A program made the position numbers and the translations under genes. From Planctomycetota bacterium (lineage in GTDB: Bacteria; Planctomycetota; MHYJ01; JACPRB01), in assembly GCA_016190155.1 (NCBI GenBank), contig JACPRB010000327.1:1-42629 (forward strand): a stretch of DNA of 42,629 nt, written 5' to 3'. A model generated the notes under the pieces. The model searched no databases. It saw only the letters and a program-made list of their open reading frames with translations, and was not told the DNA's origin. Below, one piece after another: positions 15,571 to 23,544 of the stretch (within the stretch, counting starts at the first letter, position 1; every line of letters begins with the position of its first letter).

Positions 15571-15591
15571 CCTGGCTATTGCATAACCAGG
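15571..15591. promoter_or_regulatory. 21-bp palindrome overlapping the ferredoxin promoter
   Basis: CCTGGCTAT (15571-15579), TGC, ATAACCAGG (15583-15591): nine-base arms with one mismatch. It overlaps the -35 hexamer of the promoter at 15579-15607, the position expected for a repressor operator. The regulator is unknown. Confidence 0.45.
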
Positions 15592-15607
15592 TTACGTTGT
15601 GTATGTT
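15579..15607 (+). promoter_or_regulatory. Sigma-70-type promoter of the ferredoxin gene
   Basis: TTGCAT (15579-15584), a 17-bp spacer and TATGTT (15602-15607), 31 bp before the ATG at 15638. Confidence 0.45.
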
Positions 15608-15637
15608 TTCTGACCCAGACACAGCGGGAGACAAATC

Positions 15638-15934
15638 ATGGCTATGCGAATTGACGCCGACCAGTGCATCGACTGCGGGGCCTGCGTGGAACCTTGCCCG
15701 AACCAAGCCATCCGGCGCGGAGGCGAGGAGTATACGCTTAAGAACCAGACCTATCCGGCGTTGTCGGACAAGTTCTACGTCATCCACCAGCTGTGCACGC
15801 AGTGCGTCGGGTATTACGACGAGCCGCAGTGCGTCAACGCCTGTCCCGTTGACTGCATCACCGCGGACGCCGCGCACGAAGAGAGCCACGAGCAGCTCGA
15901 AGCGAAGGCCAAGAATCTGAAGCCGCAGAAGTAG
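15638..15934 (+). CDS. 2[4Fe-4S] ferredoxin, YfhL/Alvin type
   Basis: A 98-residue cytoplasmic electron carrier starting at ATG 15638 behind GCGGGAGACAAATC. The first cluster motif is CIDCGACVEPCP. The second is CTQCVGYYDEPQCVNACP, which contains the extra residues between the second and third cysteines typical of Allochromatium-type/YfhL ferredoxins. The charged C-terminal helix (HEESHEQLEAKAK) is also family-like. It sits upstream of mobB and facing the respiratory operon, so it may feed low-potential electrons to that system, but this kind of ferredoxin is widespread and its partner here is unknown. Confidence 0.9.
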   Translation: MAMRIDADQCIDCGACVEPCPNQAIRRGGEEYTLKNQTYPALSDKFYVIHQLCTQCVGYYDEPQCVNACPVDCITADAAHEESHEQLEAKAKNLKPQK

Positions 15935-16097
15935 TCGGCGCCGCGCCGAAAAGTCGTTTTCAGGGCGATGTCGAAGAGCGGCCGCCTGCCGGGGTGATTT
16001 CACGGGGCCTGGTACGTACTTTCCCCGTCGCTTCGTCGGCCCCGCGGCCTCGATCTTCACTGGATGCGCCGCGGGTGCTCCTGCTACACTGCGAACC

Positions 16098-16634
16098 ATG
16101 CCTCCCCACATCGTGTCCGTCGTGGGCGCGCAGAACTCCGGAAAGACGCGCCTGGTCATGCGGCTCGTCCGCCACTTCACGGGGATGGGATTGCGCGTGG
16201 GAACGATCAAGCACGCCTCTCATGGATTCGACGTGCCCGGCAAGGACTCTCACGTCCACTTCACCGCGGGCGCCATCGCCACCGCGCTCGTGGGGCCGGA
16301 TCGCCTCGCTCTGTTCCGGCGGCAGCGGGAGCCGACCCTGAAGCGGCTCGTACGGACGCACTTCCGTGACGTCGATCTCGTGATCGTCGAGGGTTTTCGT
16401 CGTTGGCGAGTCCCGCGCATTGAAGTCTATCGGCGCGCGGTTTCCCCGCGGCCCCTGGGCATGCCCGTCGACGCCTTCGTCAGCGACGACATGCCGGACA
16501 CGAAGGTGCCGACGTACGCCACCCGCGACATCGCCAGGTTGGCGCGGTTCATTTTGCGACTGGGCCCTCGTGGCGCCTCGCGGTCGCGTGCTCGCTCGTC
16601 GCACCGGCGGGCCGGCAGCGCGGACACCGCGTGA
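16098..16634 (+). CDS. mobB: Molybdopterin-guanine dinucleotide biosynthesis protein MobB
   Basis: A 178-residue GTP-binding protein that assists attachment of GMP to molybdopterin to make the MGD cofactor. The P-loop is VVGAQNSGKTRL, followed by RVGTIKHASHGFDVPGKDS (the typical MobB TIKH-x-H-x-x-D-x-P-G-K-D-S signature) and VDLVIVEGFR (Walker B-like, with the VEG of the family). The final 25 residues are basic and unlike the family core. Its 3' end overlaps the convergent polyferredoxin gene by 86 bp. Its presence beside a bis-MGD-type oxidoreductase makes functional sense. Confidence 0.92.
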   Translation: MPPHIVSVVGAQNSGKTRLVMRLVRHFTGMGLRVGTIKHASHGFDVPGKDSHVHFTAGAIATALVGPDRLALFRRQREPTLKRLVRTHFRDVDLVIVEGFRRWRVPRIEVYRRAVSPRPLGMPVDAFVSDDMPDTKVPTYATRDIARLARFILRLGPRGASRSRARSSHRRAGSADTA

Positions 16635-17640
16635 TCCGGCCTGCGCCGTGAAATGGAACTCCGCACTCGGAGCAACTGCGGCGATCCAGCGTGGCCACGA
16701 TCACCGGTTGCGACGCCGACAAGACGCTGAGGTCGTTCTCGCGAGAGACGCGCGCGGCCCGCATATAGCAGGCATCGGAACAAGCGCCGCAATCGATGCA
16801 GAGGGCCGGGTCGAAACGGAGAACCACCTTGCCCGCGGACGGCTCTTCGCGCGCGATGGCGCCCGGCGCGCATACGTGCTCGCAGACATTGCAACCGACG
16901 CAATTCGGGCCGATCTCCAGCCGGCCCAACGGCAATTCGCCCGCAGGCGCCGAGCGCAGCCTCACGCCGCCTTGGCGCACGGCGGCAGCCAGGCGGTTTC
17001 TCCTTCCCGTGCCGTGGCTCCCGGACGGCGCGGCGATCCCCAGGATCCTCCGGAAGAAAGCGCGGCGCTCCACGTTCAGTTCACCGTCGTCCGTGGCAGG
17101 AATATGGATCACGGAGATCCGCTCCGAATGGTGGCCGGCCGCCTCCAGGATCCGCCGGACGATGCGCATGGTGCGGCCGAAATATCGACGCACCTGCCGC
17201 AGACCAGCGCACGTCCGGCAATCTCCCAGCACGATGCGTAAGCGGCCCGTTCCGCGAAGCACCGCGGACACGAGGACGGCTTCGTCCACACGCGCGGCGC
17301 ACGACAGCCGGATCTGGCCCGACGTCTGGCCGCCCGATCGCTCACACGCCAGGACAGTTTCTGTTCCCGGCGCGTTCTCCAGCCGGCAACGAACGGCCTT
17401 CTCGATGTCGGACGCGGCCGACGATCGAAGAACAACCGCTCCGGTGGGGCAGGCCTCCTCGCACGCCCCGCAGGAATCGCACTTCGCATCGACGCTCCAC
17501 CGGCCCCCTTGTCTCTGCAACGCGTCGATCGGACACGCCTCGATGCAGGCGCGGCACGTCGCGCGCACGAAGAGCTCGGCCGTGCAAACGGAAGGGTCCA
17601 GCTGCAACGATCGGCCAAGCGGCTCTACATGCGGGCGCAT
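16549..17640 (-). CDS. Polyferredoxin with C-terminal zinc ribbon
   Basis: A 363-residue iron-sulfur protein. ATG 17640 is favoured (GAGGAG immediately upstream); GTG 17655 is possible. Cluster motifs in order: TCRACIEACP, CDSCGACEEACP, a middle domain with CRTCAGL and a RRAFFRRILG segment, then CVGCNVCEHVCA and CIDCGACSDACY. The C-terminus is a rubredoxin-like zinc ribbon (CSECGVPFHG, CPRC). Four [4Fe-4S] sites are likely. There is no signal peptide, so it is cytoplasmic. It is the last gene of the molybdoenzyme operon and overlaps the chaperone gene by 16 bp. Possible roles are electron transfer or maturation of the enzyme; the exact role is not known. Confidence 0.75.
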   Translation of the reverse strand: MRPHVEPLGRSLQLDPSVCTAELFVRATCRACIEACPIDALQRQGGRWSVDAKCDSCGACEEACPTGAVVLRSSAASDIEKAVRCRLENAPGTETVLACERSGGQTSGQIRLSCAARVDEAVLVSAVLRGTGRLRIVLGDCRTCAGLRQVRRYFGRTMRIVRRILEAAGHHSERISVIHIPATDDGELNVERRAFFRRILGIAAPSGSHGTGRRNRLAAAVRQGGVRLRSAPAGELPLGRLEIGPNCVGCNVCEHVCAPGAIAREEPSAGKVVLRFDPALCIDCGACSDACYMRAARVSRENDLSVLSASQPVIVATLDRRSCSECGVPFHGAGRITRCPRCRPAGATSEHATARRHEGPVAK

Positions 17641-18323
17641 AGCTCCTCGGGGCACGGCAACCCGACCTCACGGCGGATCCACCCCTCGGTCAGCGCCGCC
17701 AGAGCCCGAAAGAAGCCCGTTTCCGCCTTCTGCTGGATCCGACCGGCCAACACAGGGAGCCACTGGACCAGATGATCCCGCAGAAACAAACACTCCAGCG
17801 CGGTCGCCTTGAGCGCGGAATCCCCCGCTCCCGAGCGCAGGTACTCCGCCTCCCGCCGGGAGAGATATTCCATGCAGGCCAACTCCAGCCCGACGTAATC
17901 CGGCAGCTCAAGGTACTTGCGCGATATTCCCAGCCCCACGCGATCGTAAAAGGCGATGACCTGTTGCGTGCTCGGACCGAACGTGCGAGGCGAGACTTTC
18001 CCGTTGGCCTCGATAGGCGCGTCGCGATGGACCGACTCGTACGGCGCGACGTACTTGGGTCCCGGAACCATGAACAGGTCATTGAAGTCTTGGCAGAGGA
18101 CCTCGTCCGACTGCGCGGTGCCCTGTTGGGACAGATCGTCGAGGAACTTCGCGAACTCCTCCCAACCCGGTGGGATGCCCACGGGAGCGCGTTTTCGCAC
18201 GACCTCATGCCAATCCGAGATCAGCGGGCGGTGATACGCGGCCGACAGGAGGGCGTACATGTCCGCCCTCCATGAAGCGACGCCGGCGCCGTTCATGTCT
18301 TGGTTCATGAGTGCGCTCTCCAT
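17625..18323 (-). CDS. TorD/DmsD-family molybdoenzyme chaperone
   Basis: A 232-residue all-helical protein. The stop of the upstream iron-sulfur gene and this ATG overlap as TGATG; GTG 18326 and ATG 18308 are alternatives. Features of the TorD/NarJ (PF02613) family are MYALLSAAYHRPL at the start, the central LCQDFNDLFMVPGPKYVAPYESVH (E/D-F-x-x-L-F-x-x-P-x-x-x-x-x-P-Y-E-S-V) and HLVQWLPVLAGRI near the end. Such chaperones bind the TAT leader and insert the cofactor into the catalytic subunit encoded two genes upstream. Confidence 0.88.
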   Translation of the reverse strand: MESALMNQDMNGAGVASWRADMYALLSAAYHRPLISDWHEVVRKRAPVGIPPGWEEFAKFLDDLSQQGTAQSDEVLCQDFNDLFMVPGPKYVAPYESVHRDAPIEANGKVSPRTFGPSTQQVIAFYDRVGLGISRKYLELPDYVGLELACMEYLSRREAEYLRSGAGDSALKATALECLFLRDHLVQWLPVLAGRIQQKAETGFFRALAALTEGWIRREVGLPCPEELCARM

Positions 18324-18889
18324 CACATCGTGAACAGGACGGATGGCCGCGTATGATTAGCGGGCGCAAACCCGGCTGGGGCACTTTGTCCGCTCTGGCC
18401 AGAATCGAAGTTCGTGACGAAATTGAGCGCGCGACCCGCGCAGGTCGTGACACACGCCGGCTTGAGACCGGCGTCGATGCGCTGGACGCAGAACGTACAC
18501 TTTTCGACCTTCTCCGTTGTCTCGTTGAATTGCGGAGCGCCGTAGGGACAGGCCCACAGGCAGTACTTGCATCCGATGCATCGGTCGTAGTCGATGAGCA
18601 CAATGCCGTCCGCCGCGCGTTTCGATATGGCGCCGACGGGGCACGCGGGCATGCAGGCCGGGTTGGCGCAGTGGTTGCACGCGGATGTGACAAACGTCAG
18701 GGTCGGCGTGGGATAGGCTCCCGCCCACCGATACAGGACCCTGCGGTAGTTCACCGCGACCGCCCGGGCGTTGCGAACGACCAGGGGCGCGGTCTGCGGC
18801 GCCGTGTTGTTCTCCGCTTTGCACGCCACGGCGCAACCGTGGCATCCGACGCACTTCGTCAGGTCGATCGTCCATCCATACTGTGGCAT
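18323..18889 (-). CDS. Four-cluster ferredoxin subunit, DmsB/PsrB/NrfC type
   Basis: A 188-residue electron-transfer subunit of a molybdopterin oxidoreductase. Four [4Fe-4S] motifs are visible: CVGCHGCAVACK, CNHCANPACMPACP, CIGCKYCLWACP and the split CTFCVQRIDAG/CVTTC. GATE ends in a Gly/Pro-rich tail. The start at ATG 18889 lies 11 bp after the catalytic gene. It has no signal peptide of its own, as expected if it is co-exported with the TAT-signal-bearing catalytic subunit. No NrfD/PsrC-type membrane subunit accompanies it. Confidence 0.92.
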   Translation of the reverse strand: MPQYGWTIDLTKCVGCHGCAVACKAENNTAPQTAPLVVRNARAVAVNYRRVLYRWAGAYPTPTLTFVTSACNHCANPACMPACPVGAISKRAADGIVLIDYDRCIGCKYCLWACPYGAPQFNETTEKVEKCTFCVQRIDAGLKPACVTTCAGRALNFVTNFDSGQSGQSAPAGFAPANHTRPSVLFTM

Positions 18890-18900
18890 GGCGTGCCTCC

Positions 18901-21900
18901 CTAGTTCGTCACTTTCTGGACATTGACGCGCGTATCATAGAACGAACAACTGCAGCCGATCTTCTCCTGCAGGCTCACATCGCCGAGGACCGGATCCAGC
19001 CGCATGACCAAGGTCGGCTGGAGGCCCAGGGCGCGCGACGGATCCGCCGGCTGGTTGACGCCGTTGTCCTGCCAAACCTGAGAGCTCTGCTGCCAGTGGC
19101 CGAAATGGTGCGAGATGGCCACCACCCCGGGTCTCAGCCCCTCCGTTACCCAGACGTGGCCGACGATGCCCTGAGAGTTGCTCGCCGAGGTGACCCGCGC
19201 CAGATCGTAGGTGCGCAGGTTCAGCGACTGGGCGTCCGCCGAGTTGAGCTCGATGAAATTCTCCGGCTGCCAGACGGTGAGCCAGGGCAAGTTCTGCGTG
19301 CGCGCCTGCCCGTGAAGCACCTTCTTGTAGGTGATGAGTTGGAAGGGGAACGTGGCGTCCGAGATCGGATTGTCGGCGACATCCTTGATCGGCTCGTAGT
19401 GAGCCACGGCCGGATTCGTCGTCACCGGCGCGTAGGTCGTCTGCGCCCCCTCGTCGCTCGCCATGACGTCCCGCGCGAGCGCGAGCTGCTCGTAGTAAAG
19501 CTTGATCTCGTTGGCGTAGCGGTATCTCAGCTTGCCCGACGCCGGCGGCGTGACGCTCGTATCGTACTCGTACCCGGGATCCTGGAAGGCGCCGCCGCGC
19601 GCGACGATATCACTTTCGGACGTGACGGCCGGCTTTCCGGGATCGGAGGCGGACCCGATCGACGTGACCAGCTGCGTGAGCGCCGGCTTGATGTGGGCCC
19701 ATGCGTTGGCCGGAAGGAGCGGGCCGACGTTGGCGCCGCCGGTGCCCGCGCCGATCTCGTTGCTCAGGCCCAGAGCACCCATCAACCCGATCAGGATATC
19801 CTCGAGCATCTTCGTGTCGGGATAGATCGGGTTGTAGTTGTTGGCCGCATTGGGATCGAAGGCGACATCCCAGGCGGCGGAATCGAACGAGCCGACCAGC
19901 GGCTGCCGGAAAGGCGTATGTTTAGCCAATTGCATCACGTTGCCCGGGAAGGACCACTTCTCGAGGTACGTCGTGTCGGGCAGGATGTAGTCGGCGTAGG
20001 AGGACACTTCGCCCATCTGATTGTCGATCGCGACAAAGAGCGGCACCTTGCTCGTGTCCATCACCGTCGACATGAAGACGTTCTTGAGCGCCGGCGTAGA
20101 GTAGGGCAGCGCATTCCAGTAGGTGATGAGCACTTTGCAGGCGTAGGGGTACTGCCCATAGATGCTCGGGATGATCTCCTGGTAATTGCCGTGCGTGCCG
20201 TACGGAAACCAAGGCCGCGCCGCAGGATACGGATAGGCTCCGACGCCATAAGCCGTCCTCAAGCTGTCGTAGAGCGTCGTGCTGACCTTCGTGCGCTCGA
20301 TGCGCGGACCCGTGGGCAGGCCAGAGGTATTCGTACCGCTCATGGCGGTATAGGCATGGGCCCACGACCCGCCGCTCTTGGTGTTGCCGCCCTGCCAGTC
20401 GTAGTTGCCGGCCAGGGTGTTCAGCAGCATCACGCCCGTCATCGACCACAGGCCGTTCGTATGCTGGACGGTGCCCCGGTACGGGTTGGCGACCGCGCGC
20501 TTGCCCGCTGCGAAGAAGCCCGCGGCGACCGCCGTCAGTTGCGTCGCATCCACCCCCGCGATGTCGGCGTAGTATTGGACCGAGTACGGGCCGATGCTCG
20601 TGTCGTAGAGAATCTCGTAGACCGTCTTGACCTGGATCGATTCGACTCCCAATTCGCCACCCGTGAGCGTGAGCGTGCCCGGCAGGAGCTCGCCCTCCAC
20701 GGCGCCGGCCCCGATTTCCACGGGTGCGCCGCCCGACCATGCGGCGTAATTCGTGTTGAGCGACTGCGACGTCGGAAGGTAATCCTGTACCCGCAGGTAC
20801 TCGCCCACGACCGCCGACACCGGGGCGCCCGCGGAACGTCCCACGATCACCAGCCGCGCGGCGTCCGTCCACGTCGTCTCGTTGTCCACGGTGGCCGCCG
20901 CCGCGTTGCAGTTGCGCAGATATGTGGCGATGGAGCTGGAATCGATGGCCCCCTGCCCCGCCGTCGTAGGACCGTAGGTCTTGATGATGTGCGTGGCCAT
21001 GCCCAGCGCCACGGCGCCGTCCGTGCCGGGCCTCGCCGGCAGCCAGACGTTCGCCTTGGCGGCCGTGTTGGAAAACCGCGGGTCGACCACGACGAGCGTC
21101 TTGCCCGCCTTCTTGAACTCGGCGATCTTCCGCGACAGCGCCAGCATCGGGAAATTCGCTTCCAGATAGTTGGCTCCGAAGAGGACGATGTAGTCGGCCC
21201 CCATGATGTCGGGCTTGAAGTGGTTGGTGCGCCCCTTGTTGCTCGCGGTGTCCCACGTCATCAGCTCGTTGGAGACGTGGTGCGACACTTCGCAAATGCT
21301 GGTATGGTCGAGCCGGTAGTTCGCCGTGCCGTACGTGTTCTTGAAGGTGCGTTCGATGATCTCGCCGTCCGTAGACCGGCCAGGCGAGAACATCAGCGCG
21401 TTCGCGGCGCGCCCCAGGAGCGATCTGCCCGGGAACACGTCATCCACCAGACGCGAAGACGTCGGGATCAGCGCGTTGATGGCCGTGGCGATCTCGCTGA
21501 AGGCCGTCGCCCACGAAATCGTCTGCCACTTGCCGGAGCCACGCGACCCCACGCGCTTGAGCGGATGCTTGATGCGGTAGGGGTCGTACAGGACCTGCAC
21601 GCCCGCTTGCCCCTTCGGACAGAGGCGGCCCCGGGTGTTGACGGCGACGGAGGGCGCCGTAGACCAGCCCAACCGCTCGTCGTCTTCCATGTTGTTGGGG
21701 TGGTACGGATTGCCGTCGAGCTTCACGAGAACCCCCGCCGCCGGGCTGGTCGAACCCGCAGGTCCCACGATCTTGCCCATGAGACCGCAGCGCGAATGAC
21801 AGTTCTGGCATACGCTGAAGCGATAGACGATGTTCTCCCCGGCGCCCGCCGCCACCGGATCGGGGGCGTTCTCGCCGGTCGTGATGGCCTCCGCGTCCTT

Positions 21901-22014
21901 CACGGTGAAGAAAGTCGCGAAGACCGTGACCCCGGCCGTGGTGGCCGCGGACGTCTTCAGGAATTCCCGGCGGCTGACATCCGGATGATCGTCGATCGTG
22001 CTCTTGATCGTCAT
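18901..22014 (-). CDS. TAT-exported molybdopterin oxidoreductase catalytic subunit
   Basis: A 1037-residue member of the DMSO-reductase superfamily, active in the periplasm. The twin-arginine signal is SRREFLK (14-20) followed by a hydrophobic stretch. The [4Fe-4S] ligands are Cys69, Cys72, Cys76 (CQNCHSRC) and Cys132 (LCPKGQ). The likely molybdenum ligand is Cys241 in TSICEVSHH; it is a cysteine codon, not TGA. Further family patterns: VLFGANYLEANFP, LVVVDPRFSNTAAKAN and, near the end, ELNSADAQSLNLRTYDLARV. The length and the HSRCG/ICEVSHH patterns place it near the tetrathionate-, arsenate- and polysulfide-reductase side of the family rather than nitrate reductase or formate dehydrogenase. 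The substrate cannot be assigned from sequence alone. Confidence 0.9.
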   Translation of the reverse strand: MTIKSTIDDHPDVSRREFLKTSAATTAGVTVFATFFTVKDAEAITTGENAPDPVAAGAGENIVYRFSVCQNCHSRCGLMGKIVGPAGSTSPAAGVLVKLDGNPYHPNNMEDDERLGWSTAPSVAVNTRGRLCPKGQAGVQVLYDPYRIKHPLKRVGSRGSGKWQTISWATAFSEIATAINALIPTSSRLVDDVFPGRSLLGRAANALMFSPGRSTDGEIIERTFKNTYGTANYRLDHTSICEVSHHVSNELMTWDTASNKGRTNHFKPDIMGADYIVLFGANYLEANFPMLALSRKIAEFKKAGKTLVVVDPRFSNTAAKANVWLPARPGTDGAVALGMATHIIKTYGPTTAGQGAIDSSSIATYLRNCNAAAATVDNETTWTDAARLVIVGRSAGAPVSAVVGEYLRVQDYLPTSQSLNTNYAAWSGGAPVEIGAGAVEGELLPGTLTLTGGELGVESIQVKTVYEILYDTSIGPYSVQYYADIAGVDATQLTAVAAGFFAAGKRAVANPYRGTVQHTNGLWSMTGVMLLNTLAGNYDWQGGNTKSGGSWAHAYTAMSGTNTSGLPTGPRIERTKVSTTLYDSLRTAYGVGAYPYPAARPWFPYGTHGNYQEIIPSIYGQYPYACKVLITYWNALPYSTPALKNVFMSTVMDTSKVPLFVAIDNQMGEVSSYADYILPDTTYLEKWSFPGNVMQLAKHTPFRQPLVGSFDSAAWDVAFDPNAANNYNPIYPDTKMLEDILIGLMGALGLSNEIGAGTGGANVGPLLPANAWAHIKPALTQLVTSIGSASDPGKPAVTSESDIVARGGAFQDPGYEYDTSVTPPASGKLRYRYANEIKLYYEQLALARDVMASDEGAQTTYAPVTTNPAVAHYEPIKDVADNPISDATFPFQLITYKKVLHGQARTQNLPWLTVWQPENFIELNSADAQSLNLRTYDLARVTSASNSQGIVGHVWVTEGLRPGVVAISHHFGHWQQSSQVWQDNGVNQPADPSRALGLQPTLVMRLDPVLGDVSLQEKIGCSCSFYDTRVNVQKVTN

Positions 22015-22030
22015 GATCTCGTCTCCCTCG

Positions 22031-22498
22031 CTACTGTTGATAGAGCTGGCGGCCAGGACCCGCCGCGGTATGACAGGTCACGCACTTGCCCACGGCCACC
22101 TGTTTGCGCAGGTTTCCGGCCGACTTGTCCAGGAAGTCCACGCTTTCGTGGCAGTACACGCACACCTCGTTGGTCGTCGTCGTTTGACCGGCCGCCTGAT
22201 AGACATACGGGCACATCCGCGGATGGATGCCCTGCACGCCGGACGAGAGCGTCGTCTCCTGGCTCATGTCCCCATGGCAGCGCATGCAGTCGGAGTTGTA
22301 GGCCGGCGAGCCGGAGTCGTGCACCTGCACCAAGTTCCAGTTGTGGCAGGTGTTGCAGTTCTGACCCTGGTTATGTGCCGGATCATTCGGAGCCGGAGCC
22401 CCCACGACAGTCGTGGTGTACGTATTCTCCGTTTTCCTGTCACAGGACAAGCAGAGTGATCCGGCCAACACCGCCGGAATCCACCAGATCTTGCGCAT
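22031..22498 (-). CDS. Tetrahaem c-type cytochrome lipoprotein
   Basis: A 155-residue protein. ATG 22498 follows GGAGGAAAGAGG. The N-terminus MRKIWWIPAVLAGSLCLSC is a lipoprotein signal. Four CxxCH haem sites are present: CNTCH, CMRCH, CVYCH and CVTCH, with several free histidines available as second axial ligands. It lies 16 bp upstream of the catalytic subunit gene and is a good candidate for its direct periplasmic electron partner. Confidence 0.88.
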   Translation of the reverse strand: MRKIWWIPAVLAGSLCLSCDRKTENTYTTTVVGAPAPNDPAHNQGQNCNTCHNWNLVQVHDSGSPAYNSDCMRCHGDMSQETTLSSGVQGIHPRMCPYVYQAAGQTTTTNEVCVYCHESVDFLDKSAGNLRKQVAVGKCVTCHTAAGPGRQLYQQ

Positions 22499-22512
22499 CC
22501 TCTTTCCTCCAT

Positions 22513-23535
22513 CTAATGACAGCTTCCGCACCGATCTCCGTTGTCCAGGTGCGGCAGCCCGATGATCAAATGACACGAACGACATTGGTTCTCGGTGGCG
22601 CCGGCGTGCTGCGCATCGGCGGGCCTCGACACGGCGGTCTCGTGAACCGCGCGCACGTGGCACGTGATGCAAGGACGGTTCGGCCCTGCTTCGGCGTGGC
22701 AACCCAAGCAGTGGCGGTTCTGCGAGAGGCCCCAGGCCGCCGTATGCGTTCGAGGCGCGGTGTCGCGATGGCACCGATCGCAGAAGTCGCTGCGATGGCA
22801 GGTCGCGCACGTGCTTCGATCGACGGCCACCGCCACGGCGTGCCCCTGCACGCGCCAGAAGTTCGTATGATTGCGGGGCGCTTCGTCTTGATGACAGCTC
22901 ACGCATGTCGCTTGCGTGTGGCAAAGAGCGCAGCGGTTCTCGTAAGGCGGCACCTCGCCCGCTCTCGCCTCGTCCCCATGCCGCCGCGTCCAGTTGCGAT
23001 GGTGCGTCGCGGGCGCCACGTCCCGACGGATCTCGGTATGGCATACGGCGCATTCGTTCTTCTTGCCGCGTTCGGCATGACAGGTCATGCACGCGTCCTT
23101 CGATACGCGGACCTCTCCGGTGATGCTCTCGCAGGTCTCGATTCCGCGATGGCACTCGGCGCACGCGACCTTCGCCTCGTGGTGCGTCTGGTGCGAGAAC
23201 CGCACCTCGTCGGGCAACGCCGTCACGCGCGTCCACTGGGGCGGATCCCCTACGATCGCCGCCAATCTGCGTTCGGAAGGCTTCTGCTCGTCTTGCCCCT
23301 CATGGCACAGCATGCAACGCTTGAGGCCGGCGGGCATGCCCGCCTCGACGCCTTTCTCGGCCTTCGTGTGGCAGCTCGTACATTCCAGCTCCTGCTCGCG
23401 GCCGTGCTTGACGTGGCTGAACGGACGCGGCGCCTTCTGATCCGGAACGAGGAACCGATAGACCCCGCACGCGCCCATCGCCAAGAGCAGTAGCGCTCCC
23501 GTTACTTTCACAATCCCCAGCAGCAATTTCATCAC
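22513..23535 (-). CDS. Thirteen-haem c-type cytochrome, N-terminally anchored
   Basis: A 340-residue protein. An N-terminal hydrophobic segment (residues 4-23, ALLLLAMGACG) could be a membrane anchor or a lipobox with Cys23. I count thirteen CxxCH sites: CTSCH, CMLCH, CAECH, CMTCH, CAVCH, CALCH, CVSCH, CATCH, CDRCH, CLGCH, CITCH, CRSCH and CGSCH, the last being the final residues of the protein. Spacing of one haem per about 25 residues suggests a wire-like cytochrome. The gene is directly downstream of the beta-barrel gene (9 bp) and upstream of the tetrahaem gene. Confidence 0.9.
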   Translation of the reverse strand: MMKLLLGIVKVTGALLLLAMGACGVYRFLVPDQKAPRPFSHVKHGREQELECTSCHTKAEKGVEAGMPAGLKRCMLCHEGQDEQKPSERRLAAIVGDPPQWTRVTALPDEVRFSHQTHHEAKVACAECHRGIETCESITGEVRVSKDACMTCHAERGKKNECAVCHTEIRRDVAPATHHRNWTRRHGDEARAGEVPPYENRCALCHTQATCVSCHQDEAPRNHTNFWRVQGHAVAVAVDRSTCATCHRSDFCDRCHRDTAPRTHTAAWGLSQNRHCLGCHAEAGPNRPCITCHVRAVHETAVSRPADAQHAGATENQCRSCHLIIGLPHLDNGDRCGSCH

Positions 23536-23544
23536 GCGCTCGGC

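Noticed and set aside
18901-22014. Assignment of the molybdoenzyme as nitrate reductase or formate dehydrogenase
   Set aside because: The length, the CQNCHSRC cluster motif, the ICEVSHH ligand region and the lack of NarGHI- or FDH-type partners do not fit these groups; the substrate is left open.
18883-23493. A 1536-codon open frame on the plus strand
   Set aside because: It is antisense to the molybdoenzyme and cytochrome genes, which show clear conserved motifs. Its translation is low-complexity Arg-rich sequence without motifs, as expected for the opposite strand of GC-rich genes.
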